Source: Rhynchonema sp. JSB1_4
Taxonomy: Eukaryota; Nematoda; Chromadorea; Monhysterida; Xyalidae
Assembly: GCA_030248065.1 (NCBI GenBank)
Contig: JASAMV010006823.1
Coordinates: 38,474 to 102,473 of the forward strand
DNA: 64,000 nucleotides
Direction of reading: 5' to 3'
Shown: in pieces, positions 1 through 12,066 of the stretch
Layout: each line of letters begins with the position of its first letter
How positions within the stretch are numbered: the first letter of the stretch is position 1
The notes under the pieces: model-generated
What the model was told of the DNA's origin: nothing
Databases searched by the model: none
The model's input: only the letters and a program-made list of their open reading frames with translations
Position numbers and translations under genes: made by a program

Positions 1-175
1 TTTTTTGCGAAACATGAGGTAAAAATAGTACTTTTTCCAAATTTTCGCCCAAAATCGCCTGAAGATAGGTATTATTATGGGTGGGTTTGAGCGCGCGATT
101 TTTTGGGAAAATAAGGTCGAAGAACACCGGTTTTTTGCCTTAAAAAGGTATAAAATTGCTTGTGAGAGGTATGAT

Positions 176-624
176 CAGGGTAGTACTTGGGGGGTGGGGG
201 GGGGCAGTCCCCCCAAATTCATCTATCTATCGTCAACACTTTTTGATTTCATCTATCAATCGTCAACACTTTGGGCTAATCTATCTATCGTCAACAAATT
301 CTGGGAACAATCTATCTATCGTCAATAACAATCGACCCCAAAAATGAAATTGTGACTCAAAATCGGTATTTTTCACCCCAAATAGGCAAAAAATCGCGCT
401 TAGTGCATCTAAGTACATTTTCATTAATATTTACACATTATTACCTACTTAGTACACTATACTATACCTTGATTTTTGGCGACCCCCCACCATCTATCTA
501 TCCTCAACAAGTTTGGGTCGACCCCCCCCCCCACAAGATATCGGACTTGGGTCATCTGTCTATCGTCAACACATTTCGGGTCCCAATCTATCTATCGTCA
601 ACACCCTGGCCAAGTACTACACTG
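176..624. mobile_element. hAT-type MITE, 'ATCTATCTATCGTC' word family, copy 1
   Basis: Ends are imperfect inverted repeats: CAGGGTAGTACTTGG on the left and CCAAGTACTACACTG on the right. They are flanked by a perfect 8-bp duplication, GGTATGAT (168-175 and 625-632), the size typical of hAT transposition. Inside, the word ATCTATCTATCGTCAACA occurs many times (about 228-330 and 490-605), separated by runs of C. No transposase is present, so it is non-autonomous. A sister copy lies in opposite orientation at 24296-24958. Boundaries and target duplication are read directly; the hAT assignment is by duplication length and terminus type. Confidence 0.85.
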
Positions 625-929
625 GGTATGATTTGGAGTTGTGAGAGGCAAGTATTCAACTGAATTGGTCAGATCGTGATGCACATGAAGTAGCGCGAGA
701 GAATTCAACCGGTTCTTTTGAGTGGTACATATATTGCATTACCCTGCTGCCTTTGTTCATTGTTGTTGGCTGTCACACAGTGGTGTTGGTGTGTTACATT
801 GCGGGTGCGCTGTGCAGCGTGGTTCCCTGTATTGGCGGTGCGCTCTCTGGTTTGCTTTCTTTGGCCCCGTTACGTGCCATTTGTTACACAATACACAGTC
901 AGTTGTCATAGTATTGTTGTCTTGTAAAT

Positions 930-1067
930 CTAAAGTACGCCTTTGCCCATGGGCATTTTGGGGGAATTAAACTGTGCCCATGGGCACTTTTGGCAAAATT
1001 GTGCCCATGGGCACTTTTGAGACCCTGGGCATTGCCCAATTTGCCCATTCCCAGGTGCGCCACTGGC
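930..1067. repeat. Short repeat with reiterated TGCCCATGGGCA word
   Basis: The palindromic word TGCCCATGGGCA recurs at about 947, 974 and 1001, with degenerate versions up to 1047. The right edge, read on the minus strand, begins CAGTGGCGCACCTGGG, a hAT-like terminus. No matching left terminus or target duplication was found, so the element class is inferred from resemblance to the other word-carrying elements in the window. Confidence 0.5.
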
Positions 1068-1074
1068 TGCACTC

Positions 1075-1345
1075 AGTACATTTATAAGAATTGGTCAAAT
1101 TTTTTTCCTGAATTGTAAAGAGGGAGAGTGACGGGGCAATGATGTTGCGTTGCGCGATCGCACACAAAGCATGCAGTCACCAAAATCCAAAATGTTTCAG
1201 ACCCGCAGCAACGTGAGTGCTCTGCCAGATTATTTTCAGCTGAAAATATTTTGTGAGAATCACAAATAGCACAGTGGTTAAGAGTGATTGAACGTGAAAA
1301 TCAGGATTGATTAGATGAATTCTTGTATGGTCATTGTGCGACCAA
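1075..1345. mobile_element. TA-flanked MITE, TTGGTCGCACAATG family, copy 1
   Basis: About 270 bp is highly similar over its whole length to the element at 32942-33215. The right terminal repeat CATTGTGCGACCAA followed by TA is intact; the left end has decayed. The interior contains TAGCACAGTGGTTAAGAG, which resembles a polymerase III A box, but no clear B box is seen. Tc1/mariner-type TA insertion is inferred from the better preserved second copy. It lies in the presumed intron upstream of the MIT-domain exons. Confidence 0.7.
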
Positions 1346-1527
1346 TATATAGCTAACAATATATGAAGGGTTTGAAACATTTCATGCTGTGGTGGCGTCG
1401 AGTGCAGCTTCGTGAACGCATTACAAAATATACAAAAATACTAGCAAAATAAAATATGAACTGCTGTTTCAACTTCAAGCATGGTCAAACACAATCATAC
1501 TTAAAACATACATACATTTATTTGCAG

Positions 1528-2101
1528 CTGAAGTGCTTGAACGCGCCGAACACATCAAGAAATCGCTCAGGCCGACCGCCCAGCCGGAGGTGGAACATCG
1601 ACCACAGTCACATTCCGAACTGGATTTGTTGCAGCAATTGTGGTCCGATAAGCCACAGGTGCGTGGTGCGAATGGCCAGAATCAGTCTGCGATAGTTGCA
1701 GATTGTAATCGAATTTCTGCCATTTGTTCTCCGTTCATGCTGCACACAAAAAAATTCCGCGCCACGCACAGGTCAACGCCGCGTTGACGATCATCTCGCG
1801 TGCGGAGGAGTTTGAATCGCGCGAACAATGGCGTGAAGCATTGGACAAATACCAGCTCGCAATCGACAGTATGTTGCAATTGGTCCGTGAAGAGTCCGGG
1901 TCACCGCCGACGGACGGCCAACGGAGATGCGACCTCCTCAAGCGACGCATCAATAAATGGCTGTGTCGGGCCGAACAGTTGCGCCACTACATCGATGTGA
2001 TTGAGTTGAGGATATCGGAGGTCAGGGAGTGGAAACCTTGGAGCGGCTGCCCGCTTGACGTGTTGTCTGTGTTTGAGTCTTCAGGCTTCCTGAACGTATA
2101 G
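1528..2101 (+). CDS. C-terminal part of tandem-MIT-domain protein, ULK3-like (partial)
   Basis: Two exons of a gene whose 5' part lies outside the window: 1528-1658 (acceptor TTTGCAG, donor CAG/GTGCGT) and 1772-2101 (acceptor CGCACAG, stop at 2101). The first encodes the end of a helical repeat (LERAEHIKKSLRP), the second a full MIT-type three-helix bundle with the pattern AEEFESREQWREALDKYQLA, then RRCDLLKRRINKWLCRAEQL. MIT domains bind ESCRT-III tails. Two tandem C-terminal MIT modules near the end of the protein match ULK3-type serine/threonine kinases (autophagy, cytokinesis checkpoint). No kinase domain is visible here, so another MIT protein such as an RPS6KC1-like or spastin-related one is possible. 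Both exons are read in one consistent frame. Confidence 0.6.
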
Positions 2102-4412
2102 CACAGTGTGCTTGATCAGCATCCCTCGCTTATCGTCCACTGATTTTGCTCTATTTTGCTGCACAAACCCAAATCTACAATCTCGTCCATCTTGCAGATG
2201 CAAAATCGCCAAGCGGACGTAGTTGAATGCGAAGAGGACACCGTACAGATGGCCAGAGATCAACAATGTGCACTCATGTGACGAAAAACGATGTTATTAT
2301 TGTCTCTGTAGTTGTATATTCTCTCAGGTCAAAAGATAATAATGCGGACGTTACTGTGATCGACGCAAATTACTGCAATTACATATATTTGTATCTAGGC
2401 ATTGTATTGTCAAGCCGTCTGAACTTGTAGTCACTGGTGCCGAAAGCGTTTGTGAGTCATGGTTGAAAGATTTGTGGGTTCGATCTTAGTCCTACATAAT
2501 TTAGACATACATAGTCCATGGGCCGAACTCAAATTCATCGGTCCTCTTGATCGATCAGTTTTGCAGCGCGCACAACAAAAACGTGTAATCAAAGCCGGGT
2601 GCAGCCCAACAAATGTCACCGATGGTGCATACACTGCAACTTTAGCTCGATTCTATAGTTCATTTCTCATTCTGCAAGAGAAACAAACTTATTTTCGTCC
2701 GCAGTTACTATCTTGGTTCAAGAAAGTTACTGTATTTTACCCGCAACGTAACCAATACACACACACACAAGGTGACCCAAAAAGTACGGAATCCCCTTTG
2801 TAAGGCTAGAAGTTGGTGTTGTGCTGAACTTTTCGCGTTTGTCTGAGTGCGGCCTAATAGTGTCCCCATTTGCAATAACGGTTGAGATCTATGTATAGCC
2901 CCCAAATGGGTTTCCGTATACCTGTTGGGGGCCAGTACATACACCGTAATCCCGGATGCCAACTATGTATGTAACTTTTAATGGTATGCTGGTATACATG
3001 CCTACTGTAGAAATTGTATTCTCAGGAGTGATAATTTTCTGCAGAAACTGATTGTTTTCCCAAGCGTGTCGATTCTGAAAGCATCAACTGTAGTACATAT
3101 CTGGTGAATGACTCACCGAAATTGATCTATGTATAAACAGCAACATGAGCTGAAGATGTGGGCTGTTGTGATTGTTTCGGTCAGCAGTAAATTATGACCT
3201 GCCGATCATAGACCCTCCAAAGTTTATTCATAAAGTTGGTGGTGTTGCTTGCTCCATGAATACGTTTTCAGCACTTTCGCGCCGCATGCAGTTATGTGTG
3301 TATTTGTCTGCGTCAGCTTTGTGAAAACAACAGGAATCAAAGCGTGCACAGCGTTTGGTACCCGTCAATCGAATACATTGTACCCACCATCCAGGTGAAC
3401 TCTACGAACCCAGACTGTGCATGTTACTGCTCACGTGTGCTGGCCCGGATGGCTCTAGTGGTGACGTTGAGTACTACGGTTTTTACTTGTTTACGTGTTT
3501 CTGCTTGCTAGACAGTTAGACGCTGTTTACGTGCTTGATGTCCTGCACGTGAATTGCTATTAGTGTTTCCAATTCATTTACTGCTTCAACTGACAGAATA
3601 TAGGTATACCTGTGTGCATTGCATTTATTGGCCACACCCACGCGAAGTGAAAGCTTGTCGTCTCAGTGGATCTGACCAAGTCATTTGTAAGAAACGGACA
3701 GTCGACGCAGTTATAACACATGCCCTAGATTCCTTCAAATCATTCAGTAGGCCAGACTTTTCGCTATTCAATGTCTGTTTTTAACTCAAATATGTCAATT
3801 AGATGCTGTGTTGACTGACATAATGTACGAATTAATGTATAAACTGGTCGCACGTATGGTACATACATATACTGTACATACCTATGTATAGTGTAGTTGG
3901 CCACATCAACTTGGAAGGTATTGCAAAGACTGTCACCTGCGACTACATCATGTGGCGGCAAGGCAAAAATAATTTTTTGCTCGGTTGTGGAATTCGTTGG
4001 TGGAACACCAAAAAGTTGACCAAGACGCACTCCCAAGCGATACCACTGCTGCCACTGCGCGATTGACTGCGATGGCCCGCTTGTGTATTGATATAGTAAT
4101 CGCTGTTTCATAGTCGCCAGTTTACGACGTTGGTCTTTCCCAAAACTGTTGTTTTTTCGTCAAAAACTGACTGGCCCAGTTGAACTGGTAGGCACCTGTG
4201 CGTGCAACTCGGTAAAAAATGTACTGATTTATGATACCATACTTCAAGCTCACAGGAAGCCCGGAGAGTTCCTTTCAGTCATCAGAACTCTGCTTTTGGT
4301 CACTAATTTTCAGTGGACTGGAGACAGTGACAACCCCTTAGTACTGAGCGATTGTACCTACACACAAAGGGAGCGACACCATTTTAGTTCCCAGCTGCTT
4401 GGGCACTTTTTA
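2102..4412. other. No gene recognised
   Basis: The open frames here are short, lack credible splice signals and read as low-complexity or biased translations on both strands. Nothing resembling a known protein, RNA gene or clean repeat was found apart from microsatellite-like CA and CATA runs near 2757 and 3860. Confidence 0.5.
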
Positions 4413-4673
4413 GCAGAGGTCGCAACCCGGCCCGATCGCCCAGATCTCCGGTTCGGCCAAGGAAGTCAAAACCCGGCCCGGCCGAAATTTTTGGCCGATT
4501 TTTGCCATATTGCGCTTTTTCTGAACCTATCCTTTTGGTGGAAAAATGATGCTACCAATGAAAAAGTTGTCACATAGGCCAGTCCTGATCACTAACTTGC
4601 CGAATCCGTCAGAAATTTAAGTGGCCGGTGAGCCCGGCCCGACCCAAAATCGCGGCCCGCTTGCGATCTCTGC
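4413..4673. mobile_element. hAT-type MITE, CGGCCCGG word family, copy 1
   Basis: Inverted ends GCAGAGGTCGCAA and TTGCGATCTCTGC enclose 261 bp. Blocks of CCCGGCCCG sit just inside each end (4425-4435, 4474-4482, 4633-4640). The same word and CAGAGGT/ACCTCTG ends occur at 53907-56592. No clear 8-bp duplication is left at this copy. There is no coding capacity. Confidence 0.65.
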
Positions 4674-6105
4674 ACCTAAAATTGTATTTCAATTTGCCAA
4701 AAACCATCAAAGTAGACGCAGCAATTGGGGACGAAAGGGGAATCCCTTTCTTGATGTTCGATACCTTCCTATATACAGTAGTTCTCTTTTGTTGGTTTTT
4801 AACAGGAGTCTTACACACCGTTGCTGTCGTGACATCACGGTAATATGTATACTACGGTACGTATACAAGCGCACATTGTGGATTATTATTCTTGTGACGT
4901 TTGCGGTTTAGTATCAATTACCACATTGTTATTGCTGGGCTTATAGGTTATGTTTGTGTGTGCAACCGGCTTCTGGAAGGAACTTTATTGTGCGCACGTG
5001 ATGACGTATGTACAGTATATAGCATTGCAGTCACTGATAGACTTTTACGACAACTCCGTTATCGTTCATCATAATAGCCACCAACTTGTGACGTTACTGT
5101 ATGAGGAGGAACTTGCATGGGCCGGTATATGCACTTTGGTTGCATGCTGGTCGGGGGTGTGAGCAAGGGTGCAAAATGGGGTGCGTCATATCTTGCGATT
5201 TTGTTCTTCCAATAATTTCGACCAGCGTTCCCTTGCGAGGTGTGAGGAATCTTCAGACTGGTCGAAATTATAGAAACAAAATTCGCCAGATATGATCTGG
5301 CTTGCTCCTCAGTCCTCAAGTCGGTTATTTCGCACAAGCGGATAGTGAGCATCTACGCATTGTGGTGGTCCATAGCCGTAGATACATAACGTGTCAGGCC
5401 ACAAAAGCTATAAAATGCCAAGATCAGATACAAGATTATCATCCAATTGGAGCCGGTGGCGCCTACTTCTTTGTTATTGACTGATTACATACTGTATGTC
5501 GGGTATAGCGTGGAAGTCTTGGGAACAAAATCCACCTGCCAATCCGTTATTAGTTGCTATAGTACGAGTTCATTGTCGACGTTGTTGTGTAGGCGGCAGT
5601 GGGCGACCGACAACTGAACAAGAGAGTTTGACTATACACCGAGCAAGGAAAAGAGGCGGGTCAAAAAAGCAGGCCTCTTATTTTGTTCCAGTGGCTCAAT
5701 TAAAGCGATACAAGGCTTAGGCTAATTTGTTACTGGGCTCGTGTATTTTAGGTCTAAGGCGTACTGCAGTTCGGTGTTTGGGCTCAGGCTTTGCTTAATT
5801 GGGCGTCAGCCAGTTCTACAGACCAATCCGAGAAATTTAAAGCCAGTTTCATCGTACAATCAATTCATACAGTCCTTGGCTGATTTCTTGGGTTGCTGCA
5901 GTTATAGTAATCCACCGATAGCTTTAATTAAGTTTAGCAGTATATGGGTGCTCGTGACGCAATAATCAAGCCTATTGCTTTGCATGTGTAATCTGATAAC
6001 AAAATCCAATAATGCTCATGTCAGTCTGTTTCGTCAGTCTGTCGTTCTCAGTAGTTAAGGATTTCACCACTACAGCACAGGAAAAAAATCAGACTGACAT
6101 CGACT

Positions 6106-6532
6106 GACTGACATGAGCACGCTCCTATCTTCAACACTGTGCTTTGTTTTTCAAAGAAATGGCTTCCAGCATGCGATCACGGCAAATCAGTTTGCACGCG
6201 TCAGCGTGTAAAAATGGAAAATACACACCATAACGTTTCGTTATTTGTGTTTTGTACGTTTCACAAGCGCAAATCAATCGGGGAACCTTGTGGGTGACTC
6301 TGCAGTTTATGTCCATATCCTACTTATTTTTAGGCTTTGCCTTAGGCACAGCGAAACGAATTTTTTTGCGCTTGTGAAACATACGAAACACAAATAACGA
6401 AACATTATGGTGTGTATTTTCCATTTTTACACGCTGCCGCGTGCAAACTGATTTGCCGTGATCGCATGCTGGAAGCCATTTTCTTTGAAAAACAAACACA
6501 GTGTTGAAGATAGGATCGTGCTCATGTCAGTC
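6106..6532. mobile_element. Fold-back element, about 427 bp
   Basis: A long imperfect palindrome. The left arm (about 6106-6260) and right arm (about 6365-6532) are near-complementary from GACTGACATGAGCACG inward, through the AACACTGTG, GGCTTCCAGCATGCGATCAC and TTTACACGC blocks. The centre is a short unpaired stretch near 6300-6355. A degenerate fragment of the same terminus (GCTCATGTCAGTC) sits at 6014-6027. No coding capacity. Non-autonomous fold-back or MITE type; superfamily not assigned. Confidence 0.7.
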
Positions 6533-7104
6533 CATCAATTATTAGATAACAATTATTATTTATTCATCATTATTCTCTCCCGTCTCTCTCCCGATTTTTT
6601 GCCTCTGTGCTGCAGCGACCGCATTAAGTGAACATTTGTTGATAAACTCATTCAAACTGCTTCATTTCTCGTGAAAGTGGTATCATTCGAGAGCAAAAAA
6701 TTATCTTTCTGTTTTCCAAAATCGGGAGCCCAATCCATCAACGATTTCGTTCTTAAATTAATAAAGTTCAAATTCAACTTGTGCCACGTGCGGATGCGTT
6801 TGGATCTGTACATATGCCACATGCCCAAGATAAATAGCCTGGATATCGTAGGTAGCATGGTGAACGTGAGGTACATATAATACGCGTACTTGAGATAAGC
6901 CAGATTCTGGTTGGCAACCAAAAGTCGTTTGGGACAATTATTGGGCTTCGAGGTGGTCAAATTCGAGCTAAATCTCAGAGAAACGGTGTTAGCAAGAAAA
7001 CGTCAGTGTGTTCACAGCAACAAACGTCACCAAAAAGTTGAATCCGAGATAAATGTTTGTTTTATGACATTCACGGTGTGTAGTATGAAATGTACAATCA
7101 TGAG

Positions 7105-7510
7105 CAGGGTTCAAACGAGATCGGGACCAACTAAATTAATTTGCGGGATCGGGATTTTAAAGAAGTTCGGGTCTGGGAGCCAAAAGCTCGGGATCGGAAC
7201 CAGACCAAATACTGTACATAATAATGTACTTTTGTCATGTAAGAACGGAAGGCGGCTGTTTTTCAAATTTTACCACTCGAAATCCGTTGAGAGTCCTTTA
7301 ACGATGAAACTGGTGTAAATAGAAATGACAGTCTAAATAATCTACCTGATAAAAAAAATTAACACTTTTGAGTGCAAAACAACGATAAAATTAACGGCTG
7401 GTAGGCTTCTAGTCCCGAAAAGTTTCGGGATTTGCTTTGAAATTTTCGGGATCGGGATAAAACCCCTTCGGGATCCCGAAGTTTGGAATCGAGATCCCGT
7501 TTGAACCCTT
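7105..7510. mobile_element. hAT-type MITE, CGGGATC word family
   Basis: Inverted ends AGGGTTCAAACGAGATC and GATCCCGTTTGAACCCT. Flanks ATCATGAG and ATTATGCG agree at 6 of 8 positions, a plausibly decayed 8-bp target duplication. The word TCGGGATC or its complement is repeated at both sides (7118-7200 and 7413-7498), with an AT-rich centre. Non-coding. Confidence 0.65.
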
Positions 7511-10500
7511 ATTATGCGCATCGATTGTGGAAGCTTCAGTTCAAAGGCTGTGAAAGGCGTGCATAAGGCGAATGTCATGTTTTGTGTGCCCGCACTGTTG
7601 GGTGCTTTTGTGCAAAGCATGCCCGTTGTCACATCTAATTTTCGTGAGATCACTCGATTGCTACAGTACAAGGCTTGAAATTTGCGATTTTGATTAGATA
7701 TCAATTATTTGATTAACCGACCGGGGTCAACTGCGCCCGACTGCAGTTGACTGCGGTTGGGCGCGGTGACTGCGCTCCCGTGGTTCGTTCCTATGGTCGC
7801 AGATCGAGACCATTCGACAATGACGCATCAATGAAGACAGACACCCAGTGCAGTCGTTGCGTTCATCGATCCCAGCTGTAACGTATGGAAGTTTATGGAC
7901 CAGAACCGTGTGTAGCGTAGCCTGTTGTTTCCTAAATTACGCATACCAACACTGAACTTTGCTCATTTGTTTGAAGCGGCGGAGTATACCACTATTCGTC
8001 GACACTGTCTTTGTGAATGTGATGAGTAATTTCGCAAGAATGTTTGGTGAAAGGCTCAACGGACGCAATATGTTTTTCATTTTGGGCAGAAGTTTTCCTT
8101 TTTGACACCCAGAACTTTCTTTTTTGGTCCGTGGGTGTCTGTTATTCAAATAAACACATCGGCTTTCAGTCACACAAGGTAAATTCATATAATACACACA
8201 TACATAATGTTGTATCATTTGCTTCTTTCAATTTTGTAACTTTGTAAAGTGCACATTTACTGCAAAACGAGAACAAGCATTAGTATGAGCAACATGTTGT
8301 TATATGTAGTAGTTCCGTCTGCTCTATCTGTCGCCAGCCCCCTCAGTTTTTTTCGACCCAGCCGTCTCCTGTGTGTGAACTCACACCAAACAATACATTA
8401 TGTAAGTTTGGTTGCGGGCCGGTCCGTTCCGGTACGTATGCCCTGTTTGATCTGCAGAAGTCAGTTTACTCCCAACAATGAAACGTCCCAACCAATCCAA
8501 TTATATAAGTATATACGTAAAATTATACATTTAGATAAATTGTGCACCGGGTATTTGAATAATGTATGTACATATTGTATCTGGCGGAGGTTTCACGTGG
8601 ACCTCACAGGTCTAAGCAGTATCACTAGAGACATCGCTCCGGACCGAATTGTACTTTTCACCAACGTCGTGCCATGTTTACTCGCCCTACATCTGTGTTT
8701 GTGCGTGAATGTGAGTATATAGCTCAATGAGCCACTTATCGCTAAACAGACTAGTAATTTTCATCCCACGTTTTCCCGCTGGCGTGACATTTCCCAAACT
8801 CGCACATGCGTACGTTTACGTAATCAGTCGCCAGTCGTGGTCTGGGGGATCGGTTGGACTTGATTGTTTTCCGGTCTCTCTGGGTTTGGCCGTTGGCCCC
8901 CCTAATGGGATAAGTGCGTGGAAAGCGAACTGTACCGCTTATTATGCGCTTTTTTCGATACCGTTGGTCAACCTTCATTTCGATGGCGAGGATAATGAGT
9001 AAATTAGCCACGGAAACGGTTTATGATATATCAAGATGGGTCGCTTCAAGTCAAAAGCCCTCCCCGGTTTTGCTCGGAGTTGAATGACCTTTTAGGTTCT
9101 AGTCATCCAGGACCCGACTGCATTTATTTTGTGTTCAATAATTTTGCGCGTTGCTAGGCATGTATACATACATATCTACCGTTCTTTTAGTGTCAATGCA
9201 TTACTAGTTCGTTGTTTATTTACTGTTCCAAGGTGATTCTCATCTACCAAGGAGCTACAAACTGGACTGTCATGAGTGAATATCATTGAAACGTAGGGAA
9301 TCATTGTTTTCCAAGAAGCTCGCTTGTTTCAAAGTCTTCTTTCAATTAATAGCAACGAAAAATATTGCAAAACATGTTGAAATCACATTTCAAGGTCATC
9401 CGCTCGAGGAAATGTCTGCACCGACCAGGTAAACAAAACACTTTCCGAACACTTGTTATTATGGTGCTTTATCAGCCTGGATGATAACAGTTGAACACGC
9501 GAGGTTACCTGTTGTGAAACCATACGCCGGTCATCAGCCAATTCGCTTGAACAGACAAGCTTTTCGCTTTCCGTGACTTCAGGTGCAGAAATCTGAATGT
9601 TGGTCATGTACATGCGACATTGAAAAACTTGCATCGGACTGAATTAGCCAATTAAAGCGCCCTGTTTGCTCGTTTTGCGCCCACATCATACTTGCATCTG
9701 TCTGTGGTATAACGTGACGTCAGAGTGCGTTGGTAGCAACCGCGGTCATATTGGCACACATCGCCATAGTATTTGTCTGTCGCGTAACTTCCCATCACAT
9801 TTATCTCTCCGTTTTAGGGGTCTATGTACGAGCTACCAGCATGACGTAGTCTCAGTAGTACCTGATGCCTAATATCACAGTGGTTCTCTTGGTACGACGC
9901 ATGGTTTAGGCCATGAGTCAAACTGCGCACTGCGATACACTGTTTGCTCTGAGTTACCGATCATGCACTCCAACGCTTGTGGTATTATTTTGCTTCGTCA
10001 TCCTTTGTTTACCTGTTGGTTCCAAAGTTAGCGTTGTTGACCAGTTTGTTAGGTACACTTGAACACCTGCGGAGCCAAGTACTTCTGTGACTTCGTGGTT
10101 GAAACTATCATTTTCTGACTTCCCCTTGATTGTGGTGAAAGCACCAATGCTTCCCGAAAAGCTGCCTGGTGTTGTACTGTACCAAATAATGCGACGCATA
10201 ACGCTTGTCTGAGCCCGTAGTTTGAGGCGTTTTTATGACATCAAGCCTGCAACAGTTAAAACACTTGTATACCTTTCTGGTTTTTTTAAATTTACGTATC
10301 AGTTTCGCTTGTTTCAGTTACGCCGGTTTATCAGTTACACTTCTTACGAAACGTGTTGCTTGGTACTTTTATTTACGTTGCATTCACTTTACCTCACTTC
10401 CTTTATGCAACCGCTGCGGTAGACAACAACTATCCTCGCCTACATATATGTACCTAGACATGTCATGACGTAACGAAATGCTTAACAGTTAAGAGCGTGG

Positions 10501-10810
10501 GGGAATAGTAACAGATAGGTGTCAATGGAATAGGGTTCACAAATCGAAAAAACTGGATTTCGCTCATATTGCACAAAAAGTTGACCACTACATTTACTAA
10601 GACACATACAAAATTTTGGTTCCAAACTCCAAAGCATTAAATAGTTATGGGCGCATTTAACGGGCCAGGTCGAAGATTTCTTGAAATTCCAAAAATGTAC
10701 CAAGTTTATGTTGATGAGGCTGTCATTTGTTTTAGATCGGATGCTATTTAATGAAAATAACACATAATAGTCAATTTTTTATCTACTTTTCAACCATGTA
10801 AAAATAAAGG
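7511..10810. other. No gene recognised
   Basis: Only short open frames with no conserved motif and no consistent exon structure were found on either strand. I see no RNA gene here. Confidence 0.45.
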
Positions 10811-12066
10811 CAAAAATTCGTTGCATTTTCTCTTCCTTTCAGTTTTTCAAAAATCAGCTCTGAAATTTAGTGCATATCAAAAACAACCAATTTTAAAAAA
10901 GTCCTCACCGACGAATTCTTTCTATTTGGTCTCAAAATGTGCGCCATAAAATTCTGATATTGGTTTATAAATCTGGTTTGTGACAAATTTGAATATCTCC
11001 TGAAAAGTTTAGATAAAGAACAATTTTTTATTTTTTTCTCACTTTTTTGTCTTTTTCTTTGCACGGATTCACATTGGAGAAACGACCGATGTGGGTGTCA
11101 CGAACGGAAACAAGATGCTTGTCAATGTAGTCTGAAAGTAAACAGCTTGTTCATGACACATGACAAGCTATCAAAATGGATACAAGTTCAGAAATGCAAG
11201 CTATTTGGCACCGGCCGTGATTGGCAAAAATTCGCTGCAACCTGTCACTTGATGCATCACACGAGGTGAGCAACAAGGAACAACAACACACATTATACAA
11301 GCAGTCAACACACACATTATAGCTGCAACACAACACGTTTTATGTAAATGGCAGAACACACATGCGCACGCGCAGTTACATTTATGTAACACATTAAGGC
11401 AAGCCAGCGGCTGGATCGCATAGCGCAATCGGTTAGGCGCAGCATTGAACATGCGTGCGTGTGTCTGTCGCACAGGTTCAAACCCTGTAGCGAGTCTTTT
11501 TTGCGTCGCGTTTTTTGGGTGAACGTTTTACCATTATTCCTTTTTATTTCGTAACTTGATGCAATGCAAAAACATTTAGAAATAGGCAAGAGTTGAAACA
11601 AACGAATAGCCATTCACAGATTGCCGCATTTTCCTAACAAACGGTTGCCTTGAAAAGCACATAAATTGAAGCTCTCTCGTGGTATTTACAGTTAAGAAAC
11701 ACATATGTAGGTTTCAGCAGCATACACATCAGAACTAATATTTGGCAATCACATGCATCAATTTTTACATTTATTCCATCATTCAATTGAGCTGCGCACC
11801 ACGATAAAACAAGAAAGAAAATAAAACGACGAAATTTTTTTGCTTCATACTAACATAAATTGTCGACAATATTCAAATTTGTCACAAACCAGATTTATAC
11901 GCCAAGACCAGAATTTTATGGCGCAAATTTTGAGACCAAATAGAAAGAATTCGTCGGTGAGGACTTTTTTAAAATTGGGTGTTTCTGAGAAGCACTCGTT
12001 TTTTTGACATTTTTTAAAAAAATGCAATGGAAGAGAAAACATCCAATATCGTGCAACTATTTTTGC
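10811..12066. mobile_element. Inverted-repeat-bounded element enclosing a tRNA-like sequence
   Basis: About 200-250 bp arms are inverted copies of each other. The left arm contains AAGTCCTCACCGACGAATTC (10902-10921) and TTTGGTCTCAAAATGTGCGC. The right arm carries their complements at about 11925-11973. Outer edges align from TTGCATTTTCTCTTCC (10831) to its diverged complement near 12030-12066. The spacer of about 850 bp holds the tRNA-like sequence at 11414. Exact termini and target duplication are not resolved. Confidence 0.6.
11414..11496 (+). tRNA. tRNA-like sequence (probably tRNA-derived or pseudogene)
   Basis: A D arm GCGC-AATCGGTTAG-GCGC and a perfect T arm ACAGG-TTCAAAC-CCTGT are evident, followed by a T6 tract (11497-11502) that would act as a polymerase III terminator. 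The acceptor stem (11414-11420 with 11489-11495) pairs at only five of seven positions. The anticodon arm is ambiguous: GCATTGAACATGC folds, but no standard seven-base loop with U33 is obvious unless the anticodon is GAA. The D-to-T-arm distance is about 8 nt longer than a type I tRNA. A SINE head or decayed tRNA is more likely than a functional gene. Confidence 0.5.

Noticed and set aside
228..605. Direct repeats suggestive of a CRISPR array
   Set aside because: Spacing is irregular, there is no spacer/repeat periodicity, both orientations occur, and the host is eukaryotic; these are MITE-internal words.
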